64,000 nt of DNA from Devosia sp. (GTDB taxonomy: Bacteria; Pseudomonadota; Alphaproteobacteria; Rhizobiales; Devosiaceae). The stretch lies in assembly GCA_017794705.1 (NCBI GenBank), contig CP051235.1, forward strand, positions 2,047,010 through 2,111,009. The letters are read 5' to 3'. The notes below the pieces were generated by a model. That model worked only from the letters and a program-made list of their open reading frames with translations, searched no databases and was not told the origin of the DNA. Made by a program: the position numbers and the translations under genes. Shown here piece after piece: positions 8,927-17,053 of the stretch (the first letter of the stretch is position 1; the number at the start of each line of letters is the position of its first letter).

Positions 8927-11900
8927 GTGTCTAGCAACCAAGAGCCTTCCGGCCAGACACAGATAATCGACGACAATCTGGTGCGCGCGCTTTCGGCCAT
9001 GCCGGTGGGCGCCGTACTGATCAATGCCGCGCGCGACACGGTCGTGTGCAACGCCGATTTCCTGCGCCTGCTCAACCTGCCCGAAACGCTGGCCCGCGTG
9101 CCGATGTCGACCGACGAGTTCGGGGCGCAGCTGGCCGAACACACGTACCAGAGCAATGATGCCGGCGGCATCACCAAGCATTTGCGCGGTATTCTTGCCG
9201 GGGTGGAAGTCGGCCCGCGCCGGCATTTCGCCACATGGATCAACGGCCGCAAGACCATCATCGAAACGGTGGGCACCGACGGGCTGATCTGGATGTTCGT
9301 CAAGGAACAGCTCGACGAGGTGACCTCGAAGCGCAATGAGGCCCAGCTGGTGGCGGCGGTGGAGAACATCGGCCAGGGGCTGGTCATGCTCGACGGGCAC
9401 CGGCGGGTGGTGGTGTGCAATACCGATTTCGCCCGGCTCTACAATCTGACCGAAAACCAGATGGTCCGCGGCACGCGGTTTGCCGAGATCGAAGGCACGG
9501 AAGCCGAGCGCGGTGTGGTGATCGAGCCGGTCGAGGATTTCTTCGACCAGCCGCATCAGGTCAATCTCGGCTGCGACCCGGAGGCCGACAATTGCTTCGT
9601 CGAACGGGTCAACGGGCGGCTGATCCGCGTGTTGATCAAGACCTTGCCGGATGGCGGTTCGGTGTCCACGCATCTCGACATCACCGACCAGGTCGAGCAG
9701 AATCTCGACAAGGCGAAAAAGCAGGCCGAGATCGAACAGCAGCACATGCGGCTCGACGCCACTGTCGACGCCATTCCGCACGGGCTGGCCATGTTTGATG
9801 CCGAGCACCGGCTGGTGGTGTGCAACGATGCGTTCATCGACATCAACCGGCTCGATGCGGAACTGGCGGTCCCCGGTGCCAGGCGCGACGACCTGATTGC
9901 CAATTCCAACAAGAACGGCTTTGCCGCTACCGGCCAAAGCGAGCAGTATTTCCAGGCCCGGGCCGAAGCGATCGCCGCTGGAAAGCCGGTGATCTCGCAG
10001 GTCGAACTGACCGACGGCCGGTCGATCCTGGTCGGTCATCACCCCACCTCGGACGGGGGCTGGGTTTCGTTCCATCAGGATGTGTCGGAACTGCGTGCCA
10101 AGCAGGCGCTGGTCGAAAGGCGCTCCGAGGAACTCGAACTGCACAATCAGCGCTTCAAGGCGGCGATCAACAACATGGCCCTGGGGCTGGCCATGTTCGA
10201 CGGCGAAAAGCGCATGGTGGTGTGCAACGAGCCGTTCGGCGCGCTTTACCACCTGCCCGACCACCTGTGCCAGCCGGGCACGCATTTCCACGATATCCTG
10301 CGCCACCGCGCCTCGATCGGCATGATTGGCGACGATGCTGAAATCGAGCCCCTGATCGAGCAGCTGGACAAGGTGATCGCTGCCGGTGAGATGCGCCGCG
10401 ATACGATCCACATGAAGACCGGGCAGATTTTCGACATCCTCCATCAGTCGCTGCCGGACGGCGGCTGGGTCGCCACCCACCAGGACATCACCGAACAGAA
10501 GCGCAGCGAACAGCTGATCGCGGAAAGCAATGCCGAACTTCAGCGCCAGCACATGCGGTTCACCGCAGCGGTCGGCAACATGACGCACGGGTTGTCCATG
10601 TTTGATGCCGAGCGCAAGCTGGTGATCTGCAACGAGGCCTATGCCGAACTTTACGGTCTGCCTGTAGAACTGACCCGGCCGGGCACCAGTTTCTGGGACA
10701 TGCTCGATCATGGCGCGCAAAGCGGCATGGTTTCCATCGCCGATGCCGCCGAGCGCCGCCGGGTGCTTGAAGATGTGATCAACGAGGCCAAGCCGGTGCG
10801 CGGGCCGGTGCGCATGGTCAATGGCCGGGTCATGCAGGTACTGCATCAGCCGACAGCCGACGGCGGCTGGCTGGCCACCCATGAAGACATTACCGAAGAG
10901 CACAACAGTGCCGAACTGATCGAACACATGGCCCACCATGATCCGCTGACCGACCTGCCGAACCGGCTGTCGTTCTCCGAGCGGCTGGAGCGGGCGGAAG
11001 CGCAGATCCGGCGCGGTGACATCCTGGCTCTGGTCTGCCTCGACCTCGATCACTTCAAGGAAGTCAATGATACGCTCGGCCATAGTTACGGTGATCGCGT
11101 GCTGCAGGAAGTGGCCCGGCGCATCAATGTCACCAAGCGCGAAAGCGAATTCGCGGCGCGCATGGGCGGTGACGAATTCATGCTGCTGCTCGGCCCGCTG
11201 GAAAAACCGCAGCACGCGGCCACGGTGGCGCAACGGCTGATCGACGCGATCAGCGAACCGATCGAACTGGACGGTCATCTGATTTCGATCGGCACCTCCA
11301 TCGGCATTTCGGTGGCGCCCGAAGACGGGACCGATGGCGAAACGCTGATGCGCAACGCCGACCTGTCGCTCTACCGTGCCAAGGCGGAAGGGCGCGGCAA
11401 CTATTGTTTCTTCGAGCAGGGCATGGATGCCCAGATGCAGGAACGCCGCAAGCTCGAGAGCGGCATGCGCGATGCTCTGGCCAAGCAGGATTTCACCCTG
11501 GCCTTCCAGCCGCTCCTTGATCTCAACAGCAACCGGGTCAGCGGCTTCGAGGCGCTGTTGCGCTGGACGCATCCGGAACTGGGCGTGTTGCCGCCTTCAA
11601 AATTCATTCCGATTGCCGAGGAAACCGGGCTGATCGTGCCGCTCGGGCGCTGGGTCATGCGCACCGCCTGCGAAGTGGCCGTCAACTGGCCCGAACATGT
11701 CCACGTCGCGGTCAACCTGTCGCCGGCCCAGTTCAAGGACAAGCGGCTCGTGCAGTCCGTCGCCGACATTCTGGAGGCCACCGGGCTTGCCGCCGACCGG
11801 CTGGAACTGGAAATCACCGAAAGCCTGCTCTTGCAGAACGCCGAGGGCAATCTCAAGGTGCTGCACGAACTGCGGAAAATGGGCGTACGCATTTCCATGG

Positions 11901-12250
11901 ATGATTTCGGCACCGGCTATTCGGCGCTCAGCTACTTGCGTTCTTTCCCATTCGACAAGATCAAGATCGATCGCTCGTTCATCGGCGACATTTCCAGCCG
12001 CGACAATAATGACCTGGTCAGCGCGGTGATCGGGCTGGGCAGGAGCCTCGGCGTGATGACCACTGCCGAGGGCGTGGAAACCGAACTGCAGCTCGATATC
12101 GTGCGCGAAAATGGCTGCTCGGAAGTGCAGGGCTTTTTGTTCTCGCCGCCGCTTCCCGCTTCGGCGGCCACCGAACTGTTGCAGGTCACCGAGGCCCGCG
12201 CCGCCGAAATGGCCGGTGTGCTCAAGAAGGAAGGGTCCTCGCGCAACTAG
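8927..12250 (+). CDS. Multi-PAS diguanylate cyclase/phosphodiesterase (GGDEF-EAL)
   Basis: This 1107-residue protein probably makes and/or degrades cyclic di-GMP under control of several sensor domains. Five related PAS units span roughly residues 20-135, 142-260, 270-395, 405-530 and 535-660; the last four end with a similar Asp-Gly-Gly...Asp-Ile-Thr/Val segment (PAS_7-like). The GGDEF domain begins near 670, with an intact GGDEF at about 747. The inhibitory I-site, normally RxxD five residues upstream, reads Arg-Glu-Ser-Glu. The EAL domain has Glu-Ala-Leu at about 875, the Asp-Asp-Phe-Gly-Thr-Gly-Tyr-Ser loop and the Lys-Ile-Asp-Arg-Ser segment, so it looks catalytically complete. No membrane segment is visible. 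GTG 8927 fits the protein's N-terminus. Confidence 0.9.
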   Translation: MSSNQEPSGQTQIIDDNLVRALSAMPVGAVLINAARDTVVCNADFLRLLNLPETLARVPMSTDEFGAQLAEHTYQSNDAGGITKHLRGILAGVEVGPRRHFATWINGRKTIIETVGTDGLIWMFVKEQLDEVTSKRNEAQLVAAVENIGQGLVMLDGHRRVVVCNTDFARLYNLTENQMVRGTRFAEIEGTEAERGVVIEPVEDFFDQPHQVNLGCDPEADNCFVERVNGRLIRVLIKTLPDGGSVSTHLDITDQVEQNLDKAKKQAEIEQQHMRLDATVDAIPHGLAMFDAEHRLVVCNDAFIDINRLDAELAVPGARRDDLIANSNKNGFAATGQSEQYFQARAEAIAAGKPVISQVELTDGRSILVGHHPTSDGGWVSFHQDVSELRAKQALVERRSEELELHNQRFKAAINNMALGLAMFDGEKRMVVCNEPFGALYHLPDHLCQPGTHFHDILRHRASIGMIGDDAEIEPLIEQLDKVIAAGEMRRDTIHMKTGQIFDILHQSLPDGGWVATHQDITEQKRSEQLIAESNAELQRQHMRFTAAVGNMTHGLSMFDAERKLVICNEAYAELYGLPVELTRPGTSFWDMLDHGAQSGMVSIADAAERRRVLEDVINEAKPVRGPVRMVNGRVMQVLHQPTADGGWLATHEDITEEHNSAELIEHMAHHDPLTDLPNRLSFSERLERAEAQIRRGDILALVCLDLDHFKEVNDTLGHSYGDRVLQEVARRINVTKRESEFAARMGGDEFMLLLGPLEKPQHAATVAQRLIDAISEPIELDGHLISIGTSIGISVAPEDGTDGETLMRNADLSLYRAKAEGRGNYCFFEQGMDAQMQERRKLESGMRDALAKQDFTLAFQPLLDLNSNRVSGFEALLRWTHPELGVLPPSKFIPIAEETGLIVPLGRWVMRTACEVAVNWPEHVHVAVNLSPAQFKDKRLVQSVADILEATGLAADRLELEITESLLLQNAEGNLKVLHELRKMGVRISMDDFGTGYSALSYLRSFPFDKIKIDRSFIGDISSRDNNDLVSAVIGLGRSLGVMTTAEGVETELQLDIVRENGCSEVQGFLFSPPLPASAATELLQVTEARAAEMAGVLKKEGSSRN

Positions 12251-12336
12251 CGCCGACTCTCGCATTTCCCCCTACGCAGAATTTCTTTGCCGCATTACTT
12301 AGGTAGTGCCCACGAGAATTGCGCGACGAACTCAAT

Positions 12337-12351
12337 TTAACACCCTGTTAA
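12337..12351 (+). promoter_or_regulatory. Candidate CtrA box (TTAA-N7-TTAA)
   Basis: TTAA at 12337-12340 and TTAA at 12348-12351 are separated by exactly seven bases, a perfect match to the core motif of the alphaproteobacterial response regulator CtrA. The site is also an inverted repeat, TTAACA-CCC-TGTTAA. It lies 41 bases before the likely ATG at 12393, so it would overlap or adjoin the promoter. The match is seen directly; binding is inferred. Confidence 0.55.
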
Positions 12352-12392
12352 GCATGTTGATCCAGCCTGAGCGAAATTGTTCGGGTAACATC

Positions 12393-12875
12393 ATGCGCCA
12401 TATTGCAGTATCTTCAATAATTCCTGCCGTCTTTTACTTGTTGAGCTGCGCCGCTGCGCAGTCCCTGGATGTGGATTTTGACGGCACCGTCAGTTCGGTG
12501 TGCAGTCTCAGTCTCAGCACCAACGGCACAATGGCGCTCAGCGCCGACGGCACGGTGTTGGGGTCGGAGGAAAGCGGCGGGCTGGCCGGTGCGGTGCTGA
12601 TCCTTTCGATCGGCAGCAATACGATTGATGTCGCGGCGCCGGTTCGGGTCGGTGCCGATCCGGCGGGTTATGTCTCGACGGGAGAGGTGCTGGAAGTCAG
12701 CTACTCCGGTGCCAGCGGCCTCAGCGGGGTGTCGCAGGCCTATACGAGCGCGGACACAGATTTCGCCGCAAGCAACATACCGCTGTCGCTGCTCACGCTT
12801 CACAATCGCATCGTCAATGCCAACGGGTTTGCCGCGGGCAGTTATGCCACCCGCACGGTGGTGACATGCAGTTAA
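12393..12875 (+). CDS. Secreted beta-rich protein, cassette gene A
   Basis: I do not recognise a named family. From ATG 12393 the product is about 160 residues with a clear signal peptide (Met-Arg-His then a hydrophobic core, Ala-Ala-Ala-Gln-Ser cleavage region). The mature protein is rich in Gly, Ser, Thr and Val, has a Cys in a Val-Cys-Ser-Leu context near its N-terminus, and ends Val-Val-Thr-Cys-Ser, suggesting a disulfide tying the ends. It is paralogous to the next gene: both share Asp-Gly-Thr-Val-Leu-Gly-Ser near the front and Gly-Phe-Ala-Ala-Gly near the end. The pattern recalls pilin or spore-coat-U-like subunits, but that is inference. The frame is open from 12306; the upstream extension lacks signal-peptide character. 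Confidence 0.7.
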   Translation: MRHIAVSSIIPAVFYLLSCAAAQSLDVDFDGTVSSVCSLSLSTNGTMALSADGTVLGSEESGGLAGAVLILSIGSNTIDVAAPVRVGADPAGYVSTGEVLEVSYSGASGLSGVSQAYTSADTDFAASNIPLSLLTLHNRIVNANGFAAGSYATRTVVTCS

Positions 12876-13306
12876 ACGTTCTCCGCCTGATCCTGGTGCT
12901 ACTGGCAGGTTTGTTCCCCGCGCCCTCCCGTGCCTGCACGCTGGCGCTCGGATCGGGCGGAACCCTTGGACTTTCAATGGACGGTACGGTGTTGGGATCG
13001 CAGGAAAGTGTGGGCGCGCCCGCGTCGCTGACGCTGGTGACGGGGCTTTTCGACGAAGTGACGATCAGCGCCCCTACCCTGATCTCGGCCCCCGCCGGCT
13101 ACCAACAGGTGAGCCAGGTTCTGGAGGTCGCCTATTCCGGGCTCGGCGTGCTGTCGGGCGTTGTCCAGCCCTACACGGGATCGGTGACGCAGTTCAGCCC
13201 GGGCGTGGTTCCGCTCTCGGTGCTCAATATTCATAGCCGGATCACCAACAGCGCCGGATTCGCGGCCGGCAATTATGCCGTGCGGGTGGTGGTGACATGC
13301 AGTTGA
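12866..13306 (+). CDS. Secreted beta-rich protein, cassette gene B (paralogue of A)
   Basis: The 146-residue product has a signal peptide (Met-Gln-Leu-Asn then a Leu-rich core, cleavage before Cys-Thr-Leu). The mature chain starts with a Cys and, like gene A, ends Val-Val-Thr-Cys-Ser. Similarity to gene A runs along its length, including Asp-Gly-Thr-Val-Leu-Gly-Ser, Val-Leu-Glu-Val and Gly-Phe-Ala-Ala-Gly, so the pair arose by tandem duplication. Its ATG lies inside the last codons of gene A with a ten-base overlap, implying coupled translation. An extracellular fibre or coat subunit is a reasonable guess only. Confidence 0.7.
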   Translation: MQLNVLRLILVLLAGLFPAPSRACTLALGSGGTLGLSMDGTVLGSQESVGAPASLTLVTGLFDEVTISAPTLISAPAGYQQVSQVLEVAYSGLGVLSGVVQPYTGSVTQFSPGVVPLSVLNIHSRITNSAGFAAGNYAVRVVVTCS

Positions 13307-13716
13307 GCATCAGGTTCACCCTGTGCGTACTGGCCGGGGCAGTGCTCGGGCTGGCGCTGGGGCTGGCGACAGGCGACGCCGAGGCGCAGTCGCTGTCACC
13401 CATGCGGCATCAGGGGGTGACGCCGAGCGAGATCAAGGGCTTCCGGCTGGAGGTCGGCAATCCCTATTCAACCAGAATGAGGTTCGCACTTATTGCCATG
13501 GACCCTTCGTTCACCCGCGAAGTCGGCGACGCCAGTGTTACCCCGGCCGAACTGATCCTGGCGCCCGGCGTGCGCCGCACCATCATTCTGGCCTTCAGAA
13601 TTCCAGCATCGCAAATGGAGAGGACCATTGGCCTATGCGTCGTTCCCACCAACATCGAGGGCCCGGTTCAGCCCCGTGTTTGTGGCACTTACACTGGCAC
13701 TTTGCTCACCCGTTGA
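13297..13716 (+). CDS. Exported Ig-fold protein resembling a fimbrial chaperone domain, cassette gene C
   Basis: The 139-residue product has a signal peptide ending near Asp-Ala-Glu-Ala-Gln-Ser. The mature part has a pattern like the first domain of PapD-type periplasmic chaperones: a Val-Gly-Asn-Pro-Tyr strand, a Thr-Pro-Ala-Glu-Leu-Ile-Leu-Ala-Pro-Gly strand, an Arg-Arg-Thr-Ile strand, then Ile-Gly-Leu-Cys-Val and a second Cys. It is too short for a two-domain chaperone and no usher gene is adjacent. It overlaps gene B by ten bases at a junction almost identical to the A/B junction. The chaperone-like fold is inferred from pattern only. Confidence 0.62.
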   Translation: MQLSIRFTLCVLAGAVLGLALGLATGDAEAQSLSPMRHQGVTPSEIKGFRLEVGNPYSTRMRFALIAMDPSFTREVGDASVTPAELILAPGVRRTIILAFRIPASQMERTIGLCVVPTNIEGPVQPRVCGTYTGTLLTR

Positions 13717-14032
13717 GGCGGCTGACGGCATCCTGTTGCCGCCTGCACCGATCGGACCGGGCGGCGAGGATTCCATCACCACCTCGCAAGGAGTGAAATG
13801 CTCACAGTCGATCAACTCGAGTGCCGGCTATCTCGACGTCGGCGTCGCGGCCGGCGGCGGCCTGAACCTGGGCACCAGTTCGCTCAACGCCCAACCCACA
13901 ACCCTGGGTTACGCCCGCGTCGTCATCCCCCTCGGCACCCCACCCAATCGCCTCGACTGCTCGCGCCTCTACGAAATGGAAATCGAACGGCTGCAGCGCG
14001 AGATCGAATTGCTCACCATCGGGCTGGAGTAG
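13628..14032 (+). CDS. Exported protein with charged C-terminal helix, cassette gene D
   Basis: The product of 134 residues starts at TTG 13628, preceded by a strong GGAGAGG ribosome-binding site, and overlaps gene C by 89 bases. The N-terminus has a basic segment, a Phe-Val-Ala-Leu-Thr-Leu-Ala-Leu core and a Val-Glu-Ala-Ala cleavage region, so it is exported. The mature part has Cys in a Val-Lys-Cys-Ser context, a Tyr-Leu-Asp-Val-Gly-Val strand, a second Cys in Leu-Asp-Cys-Ser-Arg-Leu-Tyr and a terminal Glu/Arg/Leu-rich amphipathic helix that could form a coiled coil. I do not recognise the family. Last gene of the four-gene unit. Confidence 0.65.
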   Translation: MAYASFPPTSRARFSPVFVALTLALCSPVEAADGILLPPAPIGPGGEDSITTSQGVKCSQSINSSAGYLDVGVAAGGGLNLGTSSLNAQPTTLGYARVVIPLGTPPNRLDCSRLYEMEIERLQREIELLTIGLE

Positions 14033-14082
14033 GGGTTTCCTAAACCCGCTTGTGTCGCCGGTGAGAGTAGGGTCGCAGCGCC

Positions 14083-14227
14083 TTGCTCCCCTCCCCCTTG
14101 CGGGGAGGGGTTGGGGGTGGGGGTCGCGCGAAGCGCAATCAAAAATGCTCTTCCGGGTTGCCATCTTGAGTTGGCCCTTGCGGGCCACCCCCCCCCCTGA
14201 CCCTCCTCACAAGGGGAGGGAAGGCGG
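14083..14227. repeat. GC-rich palindromic (REP/BIME-like) element
   Basis: A ctccccctt-gcggggag hairpin near 14088-14107 and an inverted partner near 14206-14220 (ctcctcacaaggggagg) flank about 80 bases. The same ctcccc(tt/ca)ggggag core recurs near 30.6, 32.7 and 33.9 kb, so this is a dispersed family. Confidence 0.65.
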
Positions 14228-14445
14228 GCGCTGAAAAAACTTATCCCCGCCCTCTGAACCCGTGAGAGACTTCCCCTCAACGCCGCACCAAGAGCAAGGA
14301 TGCATACGAGCTTTCGGTGCGGGGTGGCCGGTGTGTTGGTCGGGTCGCCGATCAGCAGGGTAAAGCGGTCAGGTAGCCCTCGGCCAGGGGGCAAGTGCAA
14401 GACGCTGCGCAGCCGTCTGATATGGGTTGCGCGTGTTTCGCCGGA

Positions 14446-14490
14446 GGGTGGTCAGAAAAAGTGGGAACCGGTTTTTCGGTTCGACCACCC
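14446..14490 (+). repeat. 45-base hairpin repeat, copy 1
   Basis: Eight-base arms GGGTGGTC and GACCACCC enclose an inner stem GAAAAA/TTTTTC around the core GTGGGAACCGG. A second 45-base copy lies inverted at 30265-30309 with different but still complementary arms. Confidence 0.6.
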
Positions 14491-14880
14491 GACCACCAAG
14501 AAAGCGAAGGACATGCCCGTCTGGAAGGCCGGTCTAGAATCCGGCAACTGGACAAATCAGGGGCATGGCGCATCCGCGGGGCTCCGGAGGGCCCCGGCCT
14601 GTTCGTCATAGCTCTCAAATCCCGGTTGCGCGGGGCGTTGTGCGCCTCACTTTTTACTACTTAGGATCGAGGTGTTCACCGCCCCGCGCCTGCTCTGCCT
14701 GTGACCACTCACCCTTCGGGAGGAGATGATTTCGCATGCGCCAAATCCAAACCCCCACTGTCATCCCCGCGAAAGCGGGGAACCAGTAACCACCAGGGTC
14801 ACTTGCTCACGGCACCCAGCCAGCGCAGCGTATACTGGACCCCCGCATGCGCGGGGGTGACGCGGGAGGGTAGGCTGATG

Positions 14881-15040
14881 CAGTGCCTATCTCAACGTCA
14901 GCAAGGGACGGGACGATCCCGCGAAAGGCGGGTGAGGACCCCGCGCGACAATTCGCGCGCCCGGTCGGAGGGCCAGCGATGGACATAGGCGCGGCCTTAG
15001 CGCCGTCATGGCCAGCGCGGTGCGGCCCGTGAGACAAAAC
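14881..15040 (+). repeat. 160-base dispersed repeat, copy 1
   Basis: From cagtgcc to gagacaaaac this segment matches the reverse complement of 25462-25620 with only scattered differences. Long identical runs include the gggacgggacgatcccgcg segment and the block reading into ccagcgatggacataggcg. Internal short palindromes (gggatcgtccc-like) suggest a structured, non-coding mobile repeat. Confidence 0.75.
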
Positions 15041-15070
15041 AAGGCGCACCGTGAGACAGAACAACCCCCC

Positions 15071-15919
15071 TCAATCCAGCGGCTTTTCCATGAATGCCGC
15101 AAAGGCGGCGCTGTAGTCGGGGTGCCAGCGGCTGAGGGCGGGGCGGTTGTCGATCATGTCGCGGGCCTGCCAGAGGATGCGCTTCTTGTCCATTTCGCTG
15201 GACGTCTCGCCGTCCGGGCAGATGATGTAGAAATCTTCGTCCTGCAGGCGCTTGAACATATAGTCGGCGACCTGGTCGGGCAGCCAGGCGCCGGACTTGT
15301 GTTCATTGTCGCCGGTGGTGGTCCATCCGGGCACCAGCAGGTGGGCGGAAACGTTTCCGGCACCGGTGTTGCGCAGCTCATGGGCGAGGTTCTGGGTATA
15401 GGCGTTCACCGCCGCCTTGACCGTATTGTAGGCCGGGTTGCCCGGCGGGTTGGTCAGGCCCTGTTTGGAGCCGGTGTTGACGATGACCCCGCGGCGGCCG
15501 GACGCCAGCATGGCGGGGGCAAAGGCGGACACGCCATTGAGCACGCCAAACAGGTTGACCTCAAAGAGCTTGCGCCATTCATCGACCTCACCGACGGCGC
15601 CGACCGAGGAGCCGTGAACGAATTTTGCAGCATTGTTCATCAGGAAAGTCGGGGCTTCCCAGCGTTCGGTCACGTCTCTTGCCAGATCGTTCATGTCGGC
15701 GGCGTGTGCGACATCGCAGATCACCGGCATGACGTTCTGCCCATTGTCGCCGGCGGCGCGGATCACTTCGGATTCGGCGGCCGGCATTTTGTCGGCATTG
15801 GTGTCGACAAGAACGATCTTCATGCCTGTTCCGGCCAGTTCGGTGGCCACGGCCCGGCCAATGCCGCTGGCGGCTCCGGTGATAACGGCCACGCGGCCGG
15901 GGGCAAAGACTTCCAGCAT
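15071..15919 (-). CDS. Short-chain dehydrogenase/reductase (SDR)
   Basis: A classical SDR of 282 residues. The cofactor motif Thr-Gly-Ala-Ala-Ser-Gly-Ile-Gly is near residues 14-21, Asn-Asn-Ala-Ala near 92, and the catalytic Tyr-x-x-x-Lys at Tyr164 and Lys168 with an upstream Ser. An Asp at the end of the second strand (Leu-Val-Asp-Thr) suggests a preference for NAD, by family rule. The substrate is unknown. It is monocistronic and divergent from the sigma-factor gene; it ends beside the dispersed repeat. Confidence 0.88.
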   Translation of the reverse strand: MLEVFAPGRVAVITGAASGIGRAVATELAGTGMKIVLVDTNADKMPAAESEVIRAAGDNGQNVMPVICDVAHAADMNDLARDVTERWEAPTFLMNNAAKFVHGSSVGAVGEVDEWRKLFEVNLFGVLNGVSAFAPAMLASGRRGVIVNTGSKQGLTNPPGNPAYNTVKAAVNAYTQNLAHELRNTGAGNVSAHLLVPGWTTTGDNEHKSGAWLPDQVADYMFKRLQDEDFYIICPDGETSSEMDKKRILWQARDMIDNRPALSRWHPDYSAAFAAFMEKPLD

Positions 15920-16039
15920 CGGGTCACTCTCTCTGCTGCTGATTCAGGATTGGCGCAAACACTAGCCGACCGCGTCCGGCATGGCCATGGCCGCATGGAT
16001 TTGCTTGCCGCCCGGAAGGGGCTCTGCCAGTCTCATGTG

Positions 16040-16639
16040 ATGCGACCCCGGATCCTCAATCAGCTGCTTGCCATCGCCCGCCGGGAATGCGGGCCGCATC
16101 TGGCCGAGGATGTGGTGCAGGAGGCACTGGTCATTGCCGTGGAAGCCGGACGGCTGGACATCAGTTCGCCGGAAACCGGCCGCTGGCTGCGCGGTGTGGT
16201 GCGCAACCGGGCGCGGATGCAGTTGCGCTCGGACCGCAGGCGCAGGACGCGGGAGCAGGCATTTGGCGCCTTGCCGCCTGCCGATGCAACCGAGACCGGG
16301 GCCAGCCTCAACGAGGTCATGCAGGGACTTTCACCGGCGCTGCGTGGCTTCGCCGCCCTTGTGATGACCGGTCATTCGCGGCGGGAAATCTCTTGGCTGC
16401 TCGATCTCAGCGATACCGCGCTGCGCCAGCGGGTTTCGGCCCTCAAGCGTGCCCTGCGCGCCCGCGGGCTTGTGGCACCATCGGAACTGACCGGGCTCAG
16501 CCTTGGTCTCGACTACGGCCGAATCCGGGACGTGTTGCTGCCGGAACTGCACAGGCAAAAGGGCCATTTCGCCAGCCACGATCCGGATGGACATTTATTT
16601 GTGGTGAGACGCTCACAAATCGCAGACCGGCGGCAATAG
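16040..16639 (+). CDS. Sigma-70 family (ECF-like) RNA polymerase sigma factor
   Basis: The 199-residue product has a region-2-like segment at about residues 10-70 (Glu-Asp-Val-Val-Gln-Glu-Ala and a Trp-Leu...Val-Arg-Asn-Arg-Ala-Arg stretch) and a region-4 helix-turn-helix at about 95-145. There is a C-terminal extension of about 50 residues that I cannot assign. ATG 16040 is chosen; GTG 16037 and ATG 15995 are possible in-frame starts. A VOC-domain gene follows after about 30 bases, probably in the same transcript. No anti-sigma gene is adjacent. Confidence 0.72.
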   Translation: MRPRILNQLLAIARRECGPHLAEDVVQEALVIAVEAGRLDISSPETGRWLRGVVRNRARMQLRSDRRRRTREQAFGALPPADATETGASLNEVMQGLSPALRGFAALVMTGHSRREISWLLDLSDTALRQRVSALKRALRARGLVAPSELTGLSLGLDYGRIRDVLLPELHRQKGHFASHDPDGHLFVVRRSQIADRRQ

Positions 16640-16669
16640 GATGGTGTCGACAAGATGGAGGGCTCACAG

Positions 16670-17053
16670 ATGAGCTTCAAACCCAAGAATGCCAGCATCG
16701 TTTATTATGTCTCCGACATCGCCCGCACGGAGCGGTTTTACCGGGACACGATCGGTCTCAGCGTCGAACGCATGGAGGGCGCCGAGCCGTTCTGGCTACA
16801 GGCCAGTCTCGAAAGCGGGCTGGACCTGATTTTCTTCGAGATGGAGGGCGAGCGCGGCAATACGCCGGCCGTCATCTTCACCGTCGAGGAGGGCGGGATC
16901 GACGATGTGGTGGCGGAACTGGCCGCCAACGGAGTGACCATCGTCACCCCTGTTTCTGAAGCTCCGGGTGGATGGAGCGCCGACTTTCTGGATCCGGATG
17001 GCTTTGGTCTGGGGCTCTGGCAGTCCGAAGACCTGCCGCGATCGCTGAAGTGA
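16670..17053 (+). CDS. VOC (glyoxalase/bleomycin-resistance fold) family protein
   Basis: ATG 16670 is preceded by GGAGGG at seven to eight bases, better than the in-frame ATG at 16655. The 127-residue product shows the beta-alpha-beta-beta-beta pattern of a VOC domain: [12 protein letters not shown] near the start, a central Phe-Glu-Met-Glu strand, and an Asp-Phe-Leu-Asp-Pro-Asp-Gly-Phe turn near the end. Members range from metal-dependent lyases to binding proteins; no substrate is inferred. The upstream sigma-factor gene and 30-base spacing suggest a shared transcript. Confidence 0.75.
   Translation: MSFKPKNASIVYYVSDIARTERFYRDTIGLSVERMEGAEPFWLQASLESGLDLIFFEMEGERGNTPAVIFTVEEGGIDDVVAELAANGVTIVTPVSEAPGGWSADFLDPDGFGLGLWQSEDLPRSLK

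Larger units (their letters stand above)
14033..15070. other. Repeat-rich intergenic region without a credible gene
   Basis: About one kilobase between two convergent genes. It holds GC-rich palindromes of the ctcccc-ggggag type at the left, a 45-base hairpin at 14446-14490, small inverted repeats around ccccgcgaaagcgggg near 14765-14782 and ccccgcatgcgcgggg near 14841-14856, and the left copy of a 160-base dispersed repeat at the right. Short open frames exist, but they follow repeat boundaries and have no ribosome-binding site or family signature. Confidence 0.7.

Noticed and set aside
8792-11572. A 926-codon minus-strand frame
   Set aside because: It is the antisense shadow of the PAS-GGDEF-EAL gene, a common effect of high GC at third positions.
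14760-14860. Possible CRISPR array from ccccgcgaaagcgggg-like units
   Set aside because: There are only two dissimilar palindromes without regular spacing or spacers, and no cas gene; they are REP-like.
14300-14988. Short open frames of 90-100 codons in the repeat-rich gap
   Set aside because: They coincide with hairpin and dispersed repeats, lack ribosome-binding sites, and part of one product recurs at the other repeat copy because the DNA repeats, not because a gene is conserved.
15008-16639. A long 543-codon plus-strand frame
   Set aside because: Its first two thirds are antisense to the SDR gene; only the last 200 codons form the sigma-factor gene.
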